From a bacterium (GTDB lineage: Bacteria > Verrucomicrobiota > Verrucomicrobiia > Limisphaerales > UBA11358), in contig JAJXXW010000042.1 in NCBI GenBank assembly GCA_021780905.1, positions 1-64,000 of the forward strand: a stretch of DNA of 64,000 nucleotides. Reading direction: 5' to 3'. Every line of letters begins with the position of its first letter. The first letter of the stretch is position 1. The notes below the pieces were generated by a model, which was not told the origin of the DNA, ran no database searches, and saw only the letters and a list, made by a program, of their open reading frames with translations. Shown piece by piece: positions 55,963-64,000 of this stretch. The position numbers and the translations under genes were made by a program.

Positions 55963-58668
55963 TTAGTTTTTGGTTTTGATTTCCACTTCTGCCGGACGCA
56001 AACCGGGCGAGGTCGCTTTGAGCACGATGGTGCCTTGTGAACCGGCGACAGAGCCGACGATGACCAGGGCCAGGCCGTTGAACGCGTCATGCTCCGAGGC
56101 TTGAAATGGCTCAAAGCTTGTGGCGTCGCCATTGTCCACGGCTGCGATTTCGCCCGGCCCGGCAAGCGAAAACTGAATATGATTCTTGCTGCGCGGAACG
56201 AACAATCCTTGCTGATCCGCCACAGTCACGGTGACGAAGGACAAATCTTGACCGTCCGCGCTGATCCGGCGGCGGTCGGGTTGCAGCAACAACTTCGCCG
56301 CTGGGCCGGCTGTGCGGACGACATCGGTAGCCCATGGTTTGTCGTTTTTATAGGCGACCACCCTCAATTCGCCGGGCTGGTAAACCACGTCATCCCAGCG
56401 CAGGCGGTATTCGAACGGGGCTTTTTTCTTCAGGCCGAGGGATTTGCCGTTCAGGAACAATTCCGCCGCGTCGCCGCTGGTGTAAACATGCACCGGCGTG
56501 ATCTGGCCCACGCGCTCCGGCCAGTTCCAGTGCGGCAGGATGTGGGCCATGGGCAGTTGCGGCCGCCAGCGCGCTTGGTAAAGGTAAAAACGATCCTTGG
56601 GAAAGCCGGCAAGATCAATGATGCCAAAATAGGAGCTGCGTGACGGCGATGGAATTTTTCCGAGCCGCGCGAGTTCCTCTTTCATTTTCGCGGCAGCGGC
56701 GGGGTCGCTGAAATTCGACAGGATGGTCAAATCTCCGTTGTAGGGGGTCGGCTCGCCCAGATAATCAAAACCCGTCCAGACAAACTCGCCGGCGACAAAG
56801 GGATTTTGGTCCTGCCCGGCAAACTCCGTGTCCGGGGAGGTCGCCCACGGCGGCGCGTAGAGATCGTAGGAACTCATTTGAAAATCTCCCTTGCCGCCGC
56901 CTTTGTTGTGGCCCACCGGGAAGAAATACACGCCGCGCGAACTGATGGTCGAAGCGGTCTCGCTGCCGAAGAGCGGCTGGCCTGGATTGGCGGCATGGAA
57001 TTTAGCGTATTGCATCGGCTTGTAGTTGTAGCCAAAAACATCCAGCGATTTGTGAAACTCGTTGAAGCCCGAGGAAATCCGGTCGCACGCCGCCGTCACC
57101 GGCCGGGTCGTGTCCTCGCTGTGAACAATGTCGCGCAATTCGGCGGCAAGTTGCGGCCCGGCCGGTGTGTCCTGGTCGGGCACTTCATTGCCGATGCTCC
57201 AGAGAATCACGCACGGATGATTGCGGTCGCGCCGCACCAGCGCGCGCACATCGGCCTCGTGCCAGTCGGCAAAAAGCATGTTATAATCATTGGGCGTTTT
57301 GCCTTGTTGCCAGCAGTCGAACGCCTCGTCCATCACCACCAGGCCCAGACGGTCGCAGATTTCCAGGAGTTCGGGCGCGGGCGGATTGTGACTGGTGCGA
57401 ATGGCATTGCAGCCCATTCTTTTCAAAATCTCCACCTGCCGTTCCAGGGCACGGTTGTTGAGCGCCGCGCCCAAAGCGCCGAGATCGTGGTGATCGCACA
57501 CGCCCTGCAGTGGCACGCGCTGACCGTTCAGCAAAAATCCGTGGTCCGCCGTGAATTGAATCGTGCGGATGCCGAAGGGGGTTTCGTAGCGGTCAATTTC
57601 CTTCCCGTCCTGAGTTACGGTGGTGACGACGACGTAGCGTTGCGGATTTTCCAGGCTCCACAATTTCGGGTTTGAGAACTTGATTCCGGCGGTCATCGTT
57701 TCCGGTTGGTGCGCGGCTATTTTTATTTCCTGATTGTGTAGGGGGGCCGCCGGGACCGGTTTGCCTTGGCTACCGTCCGCGTTCAATTCAAAGATCTGAC
57801 TGTCCAAAGTCACGGTGGCATCGGCATCCGAATCATTGTCCAATTTCACCTGGATCATTGCCGTTGCCTCGTTCGCGGTGATTTCTGGCGTGGTGACAAA
57901 AGTTCCCCAGTGCGCGACATGCACCGGCGCGGTCTTGACCAGCCAAAGATGACGGTAAATCCCGCCGCCCGGATACCAGCGCGAGGAGTCCGGCGGATTA
58001 TCCAGCCGAATGGCCAGCAGATTGTCCCCGCCGAATTTGACAAACGGCGTCAGGTCCACCCGCCACGAAGCGTAGCCGTAGGGCCAGCCGCCCACCATCC
58101 GGCCGTTCAACCAGACCGTTGCGTAAGCCATCGCCCCGTCCACGTCCAGATAGATTTTCCGTCCCGCGTCCGTGGCGGGAATTTCCAAATGCTTGCGATA
58201 CCAGCCCACGCCCCACCATTTCAACTTGCCGGTGGAACCGGGATATTCCTGTTTGAACGGCCCGGCAATGGCCCAATCATGGGGCAAATTCACCGCCCGC
58301 CACTGGCTGTCGTCAAAAGTGTTTTGCGCATAGGAAATATCGCCGGGCGGTTTTTCGCCAAGAAATCTCCCTTGAGCCGGCCCGGAATTTTTTAAGAACT
58401 CCGTCGTCGCCGGCAGGATTAGAAATTTGAGATTGTCGTATTTCAACCGATCGCCAGCATCCGCCGGGTCGTTCTGCCAGAAACGCCAGCCGGCGTCCAG
58501 CGAAAGCCGCGCGCGCGCCGGCACCGGGCCAGCCTGCAAACCAGGCACCGTCATCAGAATGGAAAATAACAGAACGCAACGCCAGACCCGGAGCCATCGC
58601 CCGTCAGAACCGCAGGCCCGAAACAAAAATGGTTTTGAAAACTTTGGGGACTTTGGGTTGGTGGTCAT
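55963..58668 (-). CDS. Glycoside hydrolase family 2 (beta-galactosidase-like)
   Basis: About 901 residues. Signal segment (RVWRCVLLFSILMTVPGLQAGP); sugar-binding and immunoglobulin-like domains; TIM barrel with the acid/base glutamate in CVILWSIGNEVPDQDT and the nucleophile region in VAGEFVWTGFDYLGEPTPY; and a C-terminal beta domain with DUF4982-like features (FRYQARWRPQLPMAHILPHWNW, RAYTSGDAAELFLNGKSLG). It should cut terminal beta-linked galactose or a related sugar outside the cytoplasm. Start at 58668 by the signal peptide; an ATG 25 codons upstream is possible. It is probably in one unit with the deacetylase. Confidence 0.9.
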   Translation of the reverse strand: MTTNPKSPKFSKPFLFRACGSDGRWLRVWRCVLLFSILMTVPGLQAGPVPARARLSLDAGWRFWQNDPADAGDRLKYDNLKFLILPATTEFLKNSGPAQGRFLGEKPPGDISYAQNTFDDSQWRAVNLPHDWAIAGPFKQEYPGSTGKLKWWGVGWYRKHLEIPATDAGRKIYLDVDGAMAYATVWLNGRMVGGWPYGYASWRVDLTPFVKFGGDNLLAIRLDNPPDSSRWYPGGGIYRHLWLVKTAPVHVAHWGTFVTTPEITANEATAMIQVKLDNDSDADATVTLDSQIFELNADGSQGKPVPAAPLHNQEIKIAAHQPETMTAGIKFSNPKLWSLENPQRYVVVTTVTQDGKEIDRYETPFGIRTIQFTADHGFLLNGQRVPLQGVCDHHDLGALGAALNNRALERQVEILKRMGCNAIRTSHNPPAPELLEICDRLGLVVMDEAFDCWQQGKTPNDYNMLFADWHEADVRALVRRDRNHPCVILWSIGNEVPDQDTPAGPQLAAELRDIVHSEDTTRPVTAACDRISSGFNEFHKSLDVFGYNYKPMQYAKFHAANPGQPLFGSETASTISSRGVYFFPVGHNKGGGKGDFQMSSYDLYAPPWATSPDTEFAGQDQNPFVAGEFVWTGFDYLGEPTPYNGDLTILSNFSDPAAAAKMKEELARLGKIPSPSRSSYFGIIDLAGFPKDRFYLYQARWRPQLPMAHILPHWNWPERVGQITPVHVYTSGDAAELFLNGKSLGLKKKAPFEYRLRWDDVVYQPGELRVVAYKNDKPWATDVVRTAGPAAKLLLQPDRRRISADGQDLSFVTVTVADQQGLFVPRSKNHIQFSLAGPGEIAAVDNGDATSFEPFQASEHDAFNGLALVIVGSVAGSQGTIVLKATSPGLRPAEVEIKTKN

Positions 58669-58827
58669 TTGCGGGCCAGCATAGAAAGTTCCTTGAAATT
58701 CGTCCAGTTCTTGTTGCTCGTCCCCCAAATTTTTATCCGGCATTCAAAACTAAAACCCCCGAAAAGAAATGGCTGGCACTGAAAATTTGGTGCCAAAGCC
58801 TGGAACCGGCAGATTCGATTGCCGTGA

Positions 58828-59859
58828 TTACAAAATGGCAGCTAAATTTGGATCTGCCGCCGGGGCTGGCTCCAGCTCCATCGGTTCGTTGTGATCTAAA
58901 AATTCCCCGCACACGCGCCAAAAATCCGCCGTCGTCGCCACCCGTCGGATGTCGTGCAGGAATTTTTCGCCGATGCCCGCGCCGATGAAGTTCATGAATT
59001 TTTTCATTCGCTGCACCTGCGCCGACTCCTTCACGCCGGGCGTGATTTCGTTGTCCCACAGTTCGTGGATGTATGCCAGCACATCGCGACCGGTCGGCAA
59101 TTTAATTTTGTCGCCGCGCAATTCCGCGCGGATCTGGTCGAACAGCCACGGATTGCGGATCGCGCCGCGCCCGATCATCAGGCCGCGCACTTGCGTTTCT
59201 GCGAGCAACTGTTTCGCCTGCGCCGCGCTGAACACATTTCCGTTCAGCAGCACCGGACATTTCATTTGCTTCGCCGCTAGCGCAATCAAATCGTAGCGCA
59301 CGCCGGGCCGATACATTTGTTTGACCGTTCGCGCGTGGACGGTAAGCAAATCAATCGGATGTTTGGCGAACAGCGCCAGCAGCGCGTCGAACTCCGCCGC
59401 CGACTCAAAGCCGAGGCGCGTTTTTACCGTGAATGGAATTGTCACCGCGTCGCGCAGCGCGCCGAGGATGGCGTCGATTTTCGCCGGCTCGCGCAGCAGG
59501 CCGCCGCCGGCGCATTTGCGATAGACGATGGGCGCGGGGCAGCCCAGATTCAGGTCAATCGCCGCGACGGGAAATTTCTGGAGCAGCTTGGCGTTGCGGA
59601 CGAGCGCGGGAATGTCGTTGCCAATGAGCTGGGCGACGACCGGTTTGCCGGTCGGGTTTTTAGTGATGGAATCGAGAATCCATTTCTCCGGACGCGAATC
59701 GCCATGGACGCGAAAATATTCCGTCCAATAAATTTCCGGTCCGCCGTAGCGGTCAATGACGCGCATGAATTGCAGCGTCGTCACGTCCTGCATCGGCGCA
59801 AGCGCGGTGAGCGGCGCGGTGCCGCGCAGCAATGCGGAAAATGTTTCGGCCGGTGTCAC
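58828..59859 (-). CDS. Second tRNA-dihydrouridine synthase family protein
   Basis: 343 residues of the Dus type: [61 protein letters not shown], and [36 protein letters not shown]. The GTG at 59859 overlaps the YjbQ stop by four bases, so I choose it over an ATG 24 codons upstream that reads into yjbQ. It differs enough from the dus at 41.6 kb to be a separate subfamily with its own target position. Confidence 0.9.
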   Translation of the reverse strand: MTPAETFSALLRGTAPLTALAPMQDVTTLQFMRVIDRYGGPEIYWTEYFRVHGDSRPEKWILDSITKNPTGKPVVAQLIGNDIPALVRNAKLLQKFPVAAIDLNLGCPAPIVYRKCAGGGLLREPAKIDAILGALRDAVTIPFTVKTRLGFESAAEFDALLALFAKHPIDLLTVHARTVKQMYRPGVRYDLIALAAKQMKCPVLLNGNVFSAAQAKQLLAETQVRGLMIGRGAIRNPWLFDQIRAELRGDKIKLPTGRDVLAYIHELWDNEITPGVKESAQVQRMKKFMNFIGAGIGEKFLHDIRRVATTADFWRVCGEFLDHNEPMELEPAPAADPNLAAIL

Positions 59860-60275
59860 TCGCCGATGATTTTCACAAGCACGCGCTTGCGCCGGTTGCC
59901 GTCGAATTCGCCATAGAAGATTTGTTCCCACGGGCCGAAATCCAATCTGCCCTTCGTGATGGCAACGACAACTTCGCGGCCCATGATCTGGCGTTTTAGG
60001 TGCGCGTCGGCGTTGTCCTCGCCGGTGCGGTTGTGCTGATATTGGGAAGTCGGCGCATGCGGCGCGAGGCGTTCCAGCCAGACTTCGTAATCGTGCAGCA
60101 AACCGCTTTCATCGTCGTTGATGAACACGCTCGCCGTGATGTGCATGGCGTTGACTAGGCAAAGTCCTTCCTGCACGCCACTTTTGCGGACAAGCGCGGC
60201 GACGGTTTCGGTGATGTTCGCAAAGCCGCGCCGGTCCGGCACTTCAAACCAAAGTTGATCGGTGAGCGATTTCAC
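59856..60275 (-). CDS. yjbQ: YjbQ/UPF0047 family protein
   Basis: 139 residues. The UPF0047 signature is seen as [81 protein letters not shown]. The three histidines form a metal-like site; E. coli YjbQ has weak thiamine-phosphate synthase activity but its true role is unclear. It lies three bases after argS and is coupled to the Dus gene. Confidence 0.93.
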   Translation of the reverse strand: MKSLTDQLWFEVPDRRGFANITETVAALVRKSGVQEGLCLVNAMHITASVFINDDESGLLHDYEVWLERLAPHAPTSQYQHNRTGEDNADAHLKRQIMGREVVVAITKGRLDFGPWEQIFYGEFDGNRRKRVLVKIIGE

Positions 60276-60278
60276 GAA

Positions 60279-62081
60279 TCACATCTGCTCGACGGTTTCA
60301 ATGCCGAGCGTTTCCAAGCCCTGCTTCAAGACGCGCGCCGTCAGGTCGCACAGCGCGAGCCGCGAATTTTTTGTCGCCGCATCTTCTGCCTTGAGCACCG
60401 GGCAATTTTCGTAGAACGAAGTGAATTTGCCAGCGAGCTCGAAAAGATAATTGCAGAGGTAATTCGGGCGCAGCTCCTCCGCGACGGCTTCGAGCGTGAT
60501 GCCAAAGTTGAGCAGATGTTTCGCGAGCGCGAGTTCTTCGGCGGCCGCCAACGGGCTGTTCGAAGTCCGCTGCTCGCTGTTCGCTGTTTCTAATTTCCTG
60601 AAAATGCTTTTAATCCGTGCATACGCGTAAACCAAATACGGCGCGGTGTTGCCTTGCAGCGCGAGCATTTTGTCCCAACTGAAAATGTAGTCGCTCTGGC
60701 GGTTCGGCAGCAGGTCGGCGTATTTCACCGCACCGAGACCGATGACACGGGCGATTTCCCTGCGCTGCGCTTCGGGCAGCTCCGGGCTTTTTTCGGACAC
60801 AATTGTGTAGGCGCGTTCTTCAGCCTCATCCAGCAAGTCGCCGAGTTTCACGGTGTCGCCGCTGCGTGTCTTGAATGGCTTGCCATCCTCGCCCATGATT
60901 TTGCCGAAACCGACGTGGACCAATTTCACCTTCTTCGCCGCGTCCGGTTGCCAGCGCGCGAATGTCAGGAACAATTTTTTGAAATGGCCGGCTTGCCGGT
61001 CGTCCACGACATAGTTGATTTCGTCCGGCGCCCAAGTTTTCAGTCGATAATCAATCGTCGCCAAATCCGTGGTCATGTAGTTGAAACCGCCGTCGCTCTT
61101 GCGCACCAGCGCCGGGTCGGGAATCCATTCGCCGTCGCGGTTGACGAGAAACGGGTCTTCCTTCGGCGGCAGCGAGCCGTCGCTGAACACGCCCGCCGCG
61201 CCTTCGCTTTCCCGCGCGATGCCGCGTGTGAGTAAATCGGTGACGACCTCGCCAAGCCACGGATTGTAAAAACTTTCGCCCAGCGCAAAATCAAACTTCA
61301 CGCCGAGCCGGCCGTAAATCGCGTCGAACTGTTTTTGCGACAGCGCAATCATCTCCTTCCAAATCGCGGTGTTTTCGGCGTCCCCGGCCTGGAGCTTCAC
61401 CAGCTCGGATTTTGCTTCTGCGAGCCGCGCCGAATTCGCATCGCACTCGGCGTTGATGATTTTGTAAAGCCGTTCGAGTTCGGCAATGGCGTCGCGCTCA
61501 AGATCGGTGCGGTTCAAGATTTGTTTCCAACCGAGCAGCAGTTTCCCGAATTGTGTGCCCCAGTCGCCGATGTGGTTGTCGCTGATGACGCGATGGCCGA
61601 GCAGTCGCAAGGTCCGTTGGAGCGCGTCCCCGATGCCGGTGGAACGGATATGGCCGACATGCATCGGTTTGGCGACGTTCGGCGAACTGAAATCAATGAC
61701 GACCGTTTTTGGCTGCGCGGCTTTGTCGAAAAACAGATGTTCGCCGGCGGCGGCGGAGTTGAGCGTTTGCGCGAGCGCGGAATTTTTCAGCCGGAAATTC
61801 AAAAAGCCGGCACCGGCGATTTCCACTTTTTCGCAAACGGCGGAGACGTCGAGCTTCGCCACCACATCGGTGGCAAGCTGGCGCGGATTGAGTTTGCTCG
61901 TTTTGGCCAGCGCCATGAGCGCGTTGCTTTGGTAATCACCAAATTTAGGATCGGGGCAGGGACGGACCAAGACTTTTGAAATATCGGCGTCCGCCATCGT
62001 TTCGCTTTGGCGCGACAAGTCCGGCAGCACGGCGCGGACGGCGGTTTGCAAAGCGGATTCGATTTTCTTGTGAGGCAACAC
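60279..62081 (-). CDS. argS: Arginine-tRNA ligase
   Basis: 600 residues, class I synthetase. The HIGH motif is in NVAKPMHVGHIRSTGIGDAL, the KMSK-like loop in EDGKPFKTRSGDTVKLGDLLDEA, and the anticodon-binding DALR domain begins near residue 470. The N-terminal Add-1 domain (ALAKTSKLNPRQLA) is present. Residues about 496-509 (TANSEQRTSNS region) are a short insert coded by seven-base repeats in the DALR domain. First gene of an operon with yjbQ and dus. Confidence 0.95.
   Translation of the reverse strand: MLPHKKIESALQTAVRAVLPDLSRQSETMADADISKVLVRPCPDPKFGDYQSNALMALAKTSKLNPRQLATDVVAKLDVSAVCEKVEIAGAGFLNFRLKNSALAQTLNSAAAGEHLFFDKAAQPKTVVIDFSSPNVAKPMHVGHIRSTGIGDALQRTLRLLGHRVISDNHIGDWGTQFGKLLLGWKQILNRTDLERDAIAELERLYKIINAECDANSARLAEAKSELVKLQAGDAENTAIWKEMIALSQKQFDAIYGRLGVKFDFALGESFYNPWLGEVVTDLLTRGIARESEGAAGVFSDGSLPPKEDPFLVNRDGEWIPDPALVRKSDGGFNYMTTDLATIDYRLKTWAPDEINYVVDDRQAGHFKKLFLTFARWQPDAAKKVKLVHVGFGKIMGEDGKPFKTRSGDTVKLGDLLDEAEERAYTIVSEKSPELPEAQRREIARVIGLGAVKYADLLPNRQSDYIFSWDKMLALQGNTAPYLVYAYARIKSIFRKLETANSEQRTSNSPLAAAEELALAKHLLNFGITLEAVAEELRPNYLCNYLFELAGKFTSFYENCPVLKAEDAATKNSRLALCDLTARVLKQGLETLGIETVEQM
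60555..60596. repeat. Six seven-base tandem units inside argS, consensus GCTGTTC
   Basis: Units begin at 60555, 60562, 60569, 60576, 60583 and 60590. Four are close to GCTGTTC and two are divergent. The encoded insert is polar (Ser, Asn, Gln, Arg) and sits at the surface of the anticodon-binding domain. Confidence 0.75.
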
Positions 62082-62097
62082 GGTGGAAATTTAACCG

Positions 62098-62124
62098 CGA
62101 AACACACGAAACACACGAAAGAAA
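62098..62124. repeat. Three nine-base tandem units, consensus CGAAACACA
   Basis: Two perfect copies at 62098-62106 and 62107-62115 and a degenerate third to 62124, in the gap between argS and the PTS gene. Nine-base units also occur at 63382. Confidence 0.7.
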
Positions 62125-62178
62125 GAACGACCCCATAGCACATTTTTCGTGTGGTCGTGACTTTCGTGATGGAGCAAA

Positions 62179-62643
62179 TCACTTTTTCCCGTGTTCGCGG
62201 ATGACGGCGAGCATGGCGTCGGCATCGGGGGATTTTTCAAGGGCTTCGCGGAAATCGGCCTTGTGGAGGAGTTTTGCGATGTTGGCGAGGGTGTGGAGAT
62301 GTTTCTGAAATTGTCCCTGCGGAACGAGAAAGAGCATGACGAGCTTCACCGGCTGGTTGTCGAGCGCGTCAAAATTGACGCCTTTGCCCGACCGTCCGAG
62401 CGCGCCGACCACTTCAAAAATCAAATCCGTCGAGGCGTGCGGAATGCCGATACCGAAGCCGATGCCCGTGGACATGGAGGTTTCGCGCTTCTTGACGGCG
62501 GCGGTCACGGCGTCGCGGTCGGCGGCCTGAATCTTGCCGGAGGCGACCAAGTTGCCAATCAGTTCATCAATCGCTTCCCAGCGATTGGTGGCTTTAAGTT
62601 CGGTCACAATCTGTTCGCGTCCCAAGATGTCGGCTAGATCCAT
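62179..62643 (-). CDS. ptsN: PTS EIIA-type nitrogen/fructose phosphotransferase domain protein
   Basis: 154 residues in the mannitol/fructose EIIA fold. The phosphorylated histidine is in GIGFGIGIPHASTDLIFEVVG. No membrane component or sugar operon is close, which suits a regulatory PtsN-like role (phospho-relay acting on transporters or kinases) rather than sugar import. It lies upstream of argS on the same strand with 97 bases between. Confidence 0.88.
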   Translation of the reverse strand: MDLADILGREQIVTELKATNRWEAIDELIGNLVASGKIQAADRDAVTAAVKKRETSMSTGIGFGIGIPHASTDLIFEVVGALGRSGKGVNFDALDNQPVKLVMLFLVPQGQFQKHLHTLANIAKLLHKADFREALEKSPDADAMLAVIREHGKK

Positions 62644-62713
62644 AACGTGGCGTGCAGGATGAATCTAAAGGTGGTGCCATTTCAAGACTGAATTGCAGAC
62701 AATTTTTGGCCGG

Positions 62714-63367
62714 TTAAATCACGCGTTGGAGCCAGTGCAAAAGCCGGCCGGTGCTTTCCAGCCACCAGCCCAGCGAATTCAGGAAGCCGACGCGGGCTGT
62801 CAGCAAGGGGATGCCAAACAGCAATACGCACGCATTGCCGAGAAAAATGACCACGGCGGAAAACAAATAGCCCTGCGAGGTGACGTCCGATTGCCGCGTC
62901 TGCAAGGTGTGAAACGTCAGCGTCACGTGAAAGGCATACGCCGCGCCGACACACAGATGGAACCAGATGAGATAGTCGCGCCAGTTCCAAATCAAGTTGC
63001 CCAGCGCAAATACACCGACGACGATCACGGCGTAGAGCGGAAAGAAATACGGCGCCAGCGTAATGAGAAAATTGGTCTTGGAAATGACGACGTGCCCGCC
63101 GGACGAGGTGATTTTCATTTTCTTGACCTGCCCGCCGAACAGCCACGTCCAAAGTGCGTGCGTCAGTTCGTGGCCGAGGACATAAATCCACATCGGCTTC
63201 GGCAACCACAGAAAAATCACGACCCAGCACGCCGCGCCCGCCAGCAGCGGAATCCAGACCGTGTCCGCACCGTAGCCGGCGCGTAGCACCAGCCAGAGCG
63301 CCCGCGCCGCCCCGGCGCAAACCGGCAGCAGCAGGATGGCGATGATAAACTTGATCCACTTCGGCAC
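62714..63367 (-). CDS. Membrane protein with an M50-type HELTH zinc motif
   Basis: 217 residues, about six hydrophobic segments. IYVLGHELTHALWTWLFGGQVKKMKIT has the HExxH zinc-binding motif inside a membrane helix, followed by a Gly-rich loop (SSGGHVVISKTNFLITLAPYFFPLYA) as in M50 site-2 proteases; the second metal ligand is expected in this NxxxP-like region. It is a small homologue of M50B/YgjE-like proteins. Its substrate is unknown. Confidence 0.75.
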   Translation of the reverse strand: MPKWIKFIIAILLLPVCAGAARALWLVLRAGYGADTVWIPLLAGAACWVVIFLWLPKPMWIYVLGHELTHALWTWLFGGQVKKMKITSSGGHVVISKTNFLITLAPYFFPLYAVIVVGVFALGNLIWNWRDYLIWFHLCVGAAYAFHVTLTFHTLQTRQSDVTSQGYLFSAVVIFLGNACVLLFGIPLLTARVGFLNSLGWWLESTGRLLHWLQRVI

Positions 63368-63381
63368 GCGCGCATGTTAGC

Positions 63382-63408
63382 CGCAGATTTCGCGGATTGC
63401 ACAGATTT
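63382..63408. repeat. Three nine-base tandem units, consensus CGCAGATTT
   Basis: Units at 63382, 63391 and 63400 lie in the shared upstream region of the M50-like gene and pyrE. Confidence 0.65.
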
Positions 63409-63453
63409 TCAAACAGGATGGGCAAACTAACCATCCGCTCCCGCTGCGGATTG

Positions 63454-63488
63454 ACTTGAAACTTGAAACTTAAAACTTGAAACTCTTC
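63454..63488. repeat. Four to five seven-base tandem units, consensus ACTTGAA
   Basis: Three perfect and one single-mismatch copies at 63454, 63461, 63468 and 63475, with a decayed fifth, end two bases before the pyrE ATG, so they form its leader and leave little room for a normal ribosome-binding site. Confidence 0.85.
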
Positions 63489-63490
63489 CC

Positions 63491-64000
63491 ATGACGCAAG
63501 ACGACGTTCTGGAAGTTTTCCGCGACTGCGGCGCGCTGCTCGATGGCCATTTCATCCTCCGCAGCGGGCTGCATAGCCGCCAGTTTTTTCAATGCGCCCT
63601 TGCGCTCCAGCAAATGCCCGTCGTCGAAAAGCTCGGCGCGGCGCTGGCGGCCAAAGTAAAATCACTCGGTGCGGTCACCGTCGTTTCACCCGCGATGGGC
63701 GGACTCGTCATCGGTCAGGAAGTGGCGCGGCAACTTGGGGTGCGCTTCATTTTCGTGGAAAAGGAGGACGGCAAATTGGTTTTGCGGCGCGGGTTCAAAA
63801 TCGCGCCCGGCGAAAAGATCCTCGTCGTTGAGGATGTCGTCACCAAAGGCGGTCGCGTGCAGGAGACCATTGACATCGTGCGGGCCAACGCCGGCTTGGT
63901 CGCCGGCGTGGCAATGATGGTGGACCGTTCCAACGGTCAGGCACGACTCGGCGTGCCGCAATTCAGCCTCATTTCGCTTCAGATCGAGGCGTTTGATCCA
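63491..64000 (+). CDS. pyrE: Orotate phosphoribosyltransferase (cut by the window end)
   Basis: The first 170 codons are present. It joins orotate and PRPP in pyrimidine synthesis. The orotate contact LLDGHFILRSGLHSRQFFQCA is near residue 17, the loop AMGGLVIGQEVARQL near 70, and the PRPP-binding ILVVEDVVTKGGRVQETID near 117. The rest lies beyond the window. Leader made of seven-base repeats. Confidence 0.93.
   Translation, partial: MTQDDVLEVFRDCGALLDGHFILRSGLHSRQFFQCALALQQMPVVEKLGAALAAKVKSLGAVTVVSPAMGGLVIGQEVARQLGVRFIFVEKEDGKLVLRRGFKIAPGEKILVVEDVVTKGGRVQETIDIVRANAGLVAGVAMMVDRSNGQARLGVPQFSLISLQIEAFDP

Noticed and set aside
61335-61979. Plus-strand frame opposite argS
   Set aside because: Shadow frame without recognisable motifs.

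Overview
The window looks like chromosomal DNA of a free-living Gram-negative bacterium of the Verrucomicrobiota, probably Limisphaerales/Pedosphaera-like. This is inferred from the gene content: an LL-diaminopimelate aminotransferase, a secreted protein with autotransporter-associated beta-strand repeats, a decayed PEP-CTERM protein, outer-membrane efflux parts, high GC, and short seven-base tandem repeats between and inside genes. No intact transposon, prophage or CRISPR array was seen.

Layout. 0.3-5.8 kb: metabolic genes on mixed strands (larB, dapL, an aldo/keto reductase, hpt, an all-alpha dUTPase) plus a secreted-protein gene broken by one in-frame TAG. 5.9-17.1 kb: a divergent locus built around an ECF sigma factor. 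Leftward run sigma, a very short anti-sigma-like protein, an SDR/DUF2867 protein and a photolyase. Rightward run eight overlapping genes: fatty-acid desaturase, FAD oxidoreductase, DUF1365, cyclopropane-fatty-acid synthase, a small membrane protein, DUF2062, DUF1295 and a second CFA-like methyltransferase. The 117-base gap between the two arms holds two promoter-like elements of identical layout facing opposite ways. I read this as a photo-oxidative or membrane-stress regulon that remodels phospholipid acyl chains. It is the most interesting system in the window.

17.1-20.8 kb: a secreted TPR/coiled-coil protein, a SppA-like protease and a nucleotidyltransferase remnant. 20.8-34 kb: a leftward ribosomal cluster running rplB to rplQ with secY, map, infA and rpoA. 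It lacks rpsJ-rplC-rplD-rplW at the front, and also rpmD and adk. S5 and S11 carry unusual N-terminal extensions. 34.3-39.6 kb: gapA, trxB, a decayed tyrosine recombinase beside tRNA-Leu(UAA), then larC and larE for the nickel-pincer cofactor.

39.6-46.7 kb: RluA-type pseudouridine synthase with a zinc-ribbon partner, a small lipoprotein, a tRNA-dihydrouridine synthase, ftsH, a DUF309 protein, a TIGR01777 epimerase and a PEP-CTERM remnant. 46.7-53.2 kb: a complete CusCBA/CzcCBA-type metal efflux operon led by a small His-rich membrane protein. 53.4-58.7 kb: a glycan pair, GH2 glycosidase plus a polysaccharide deacetylase fused to beta-strand repeats. 58.8-64 kb: a second dus, yjbQ and argS in one operon, a PTS IIA protein, an M50-like membrane protease and the start of pyrE.

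All assignments come from reading motifs and gene order. No database search was run.
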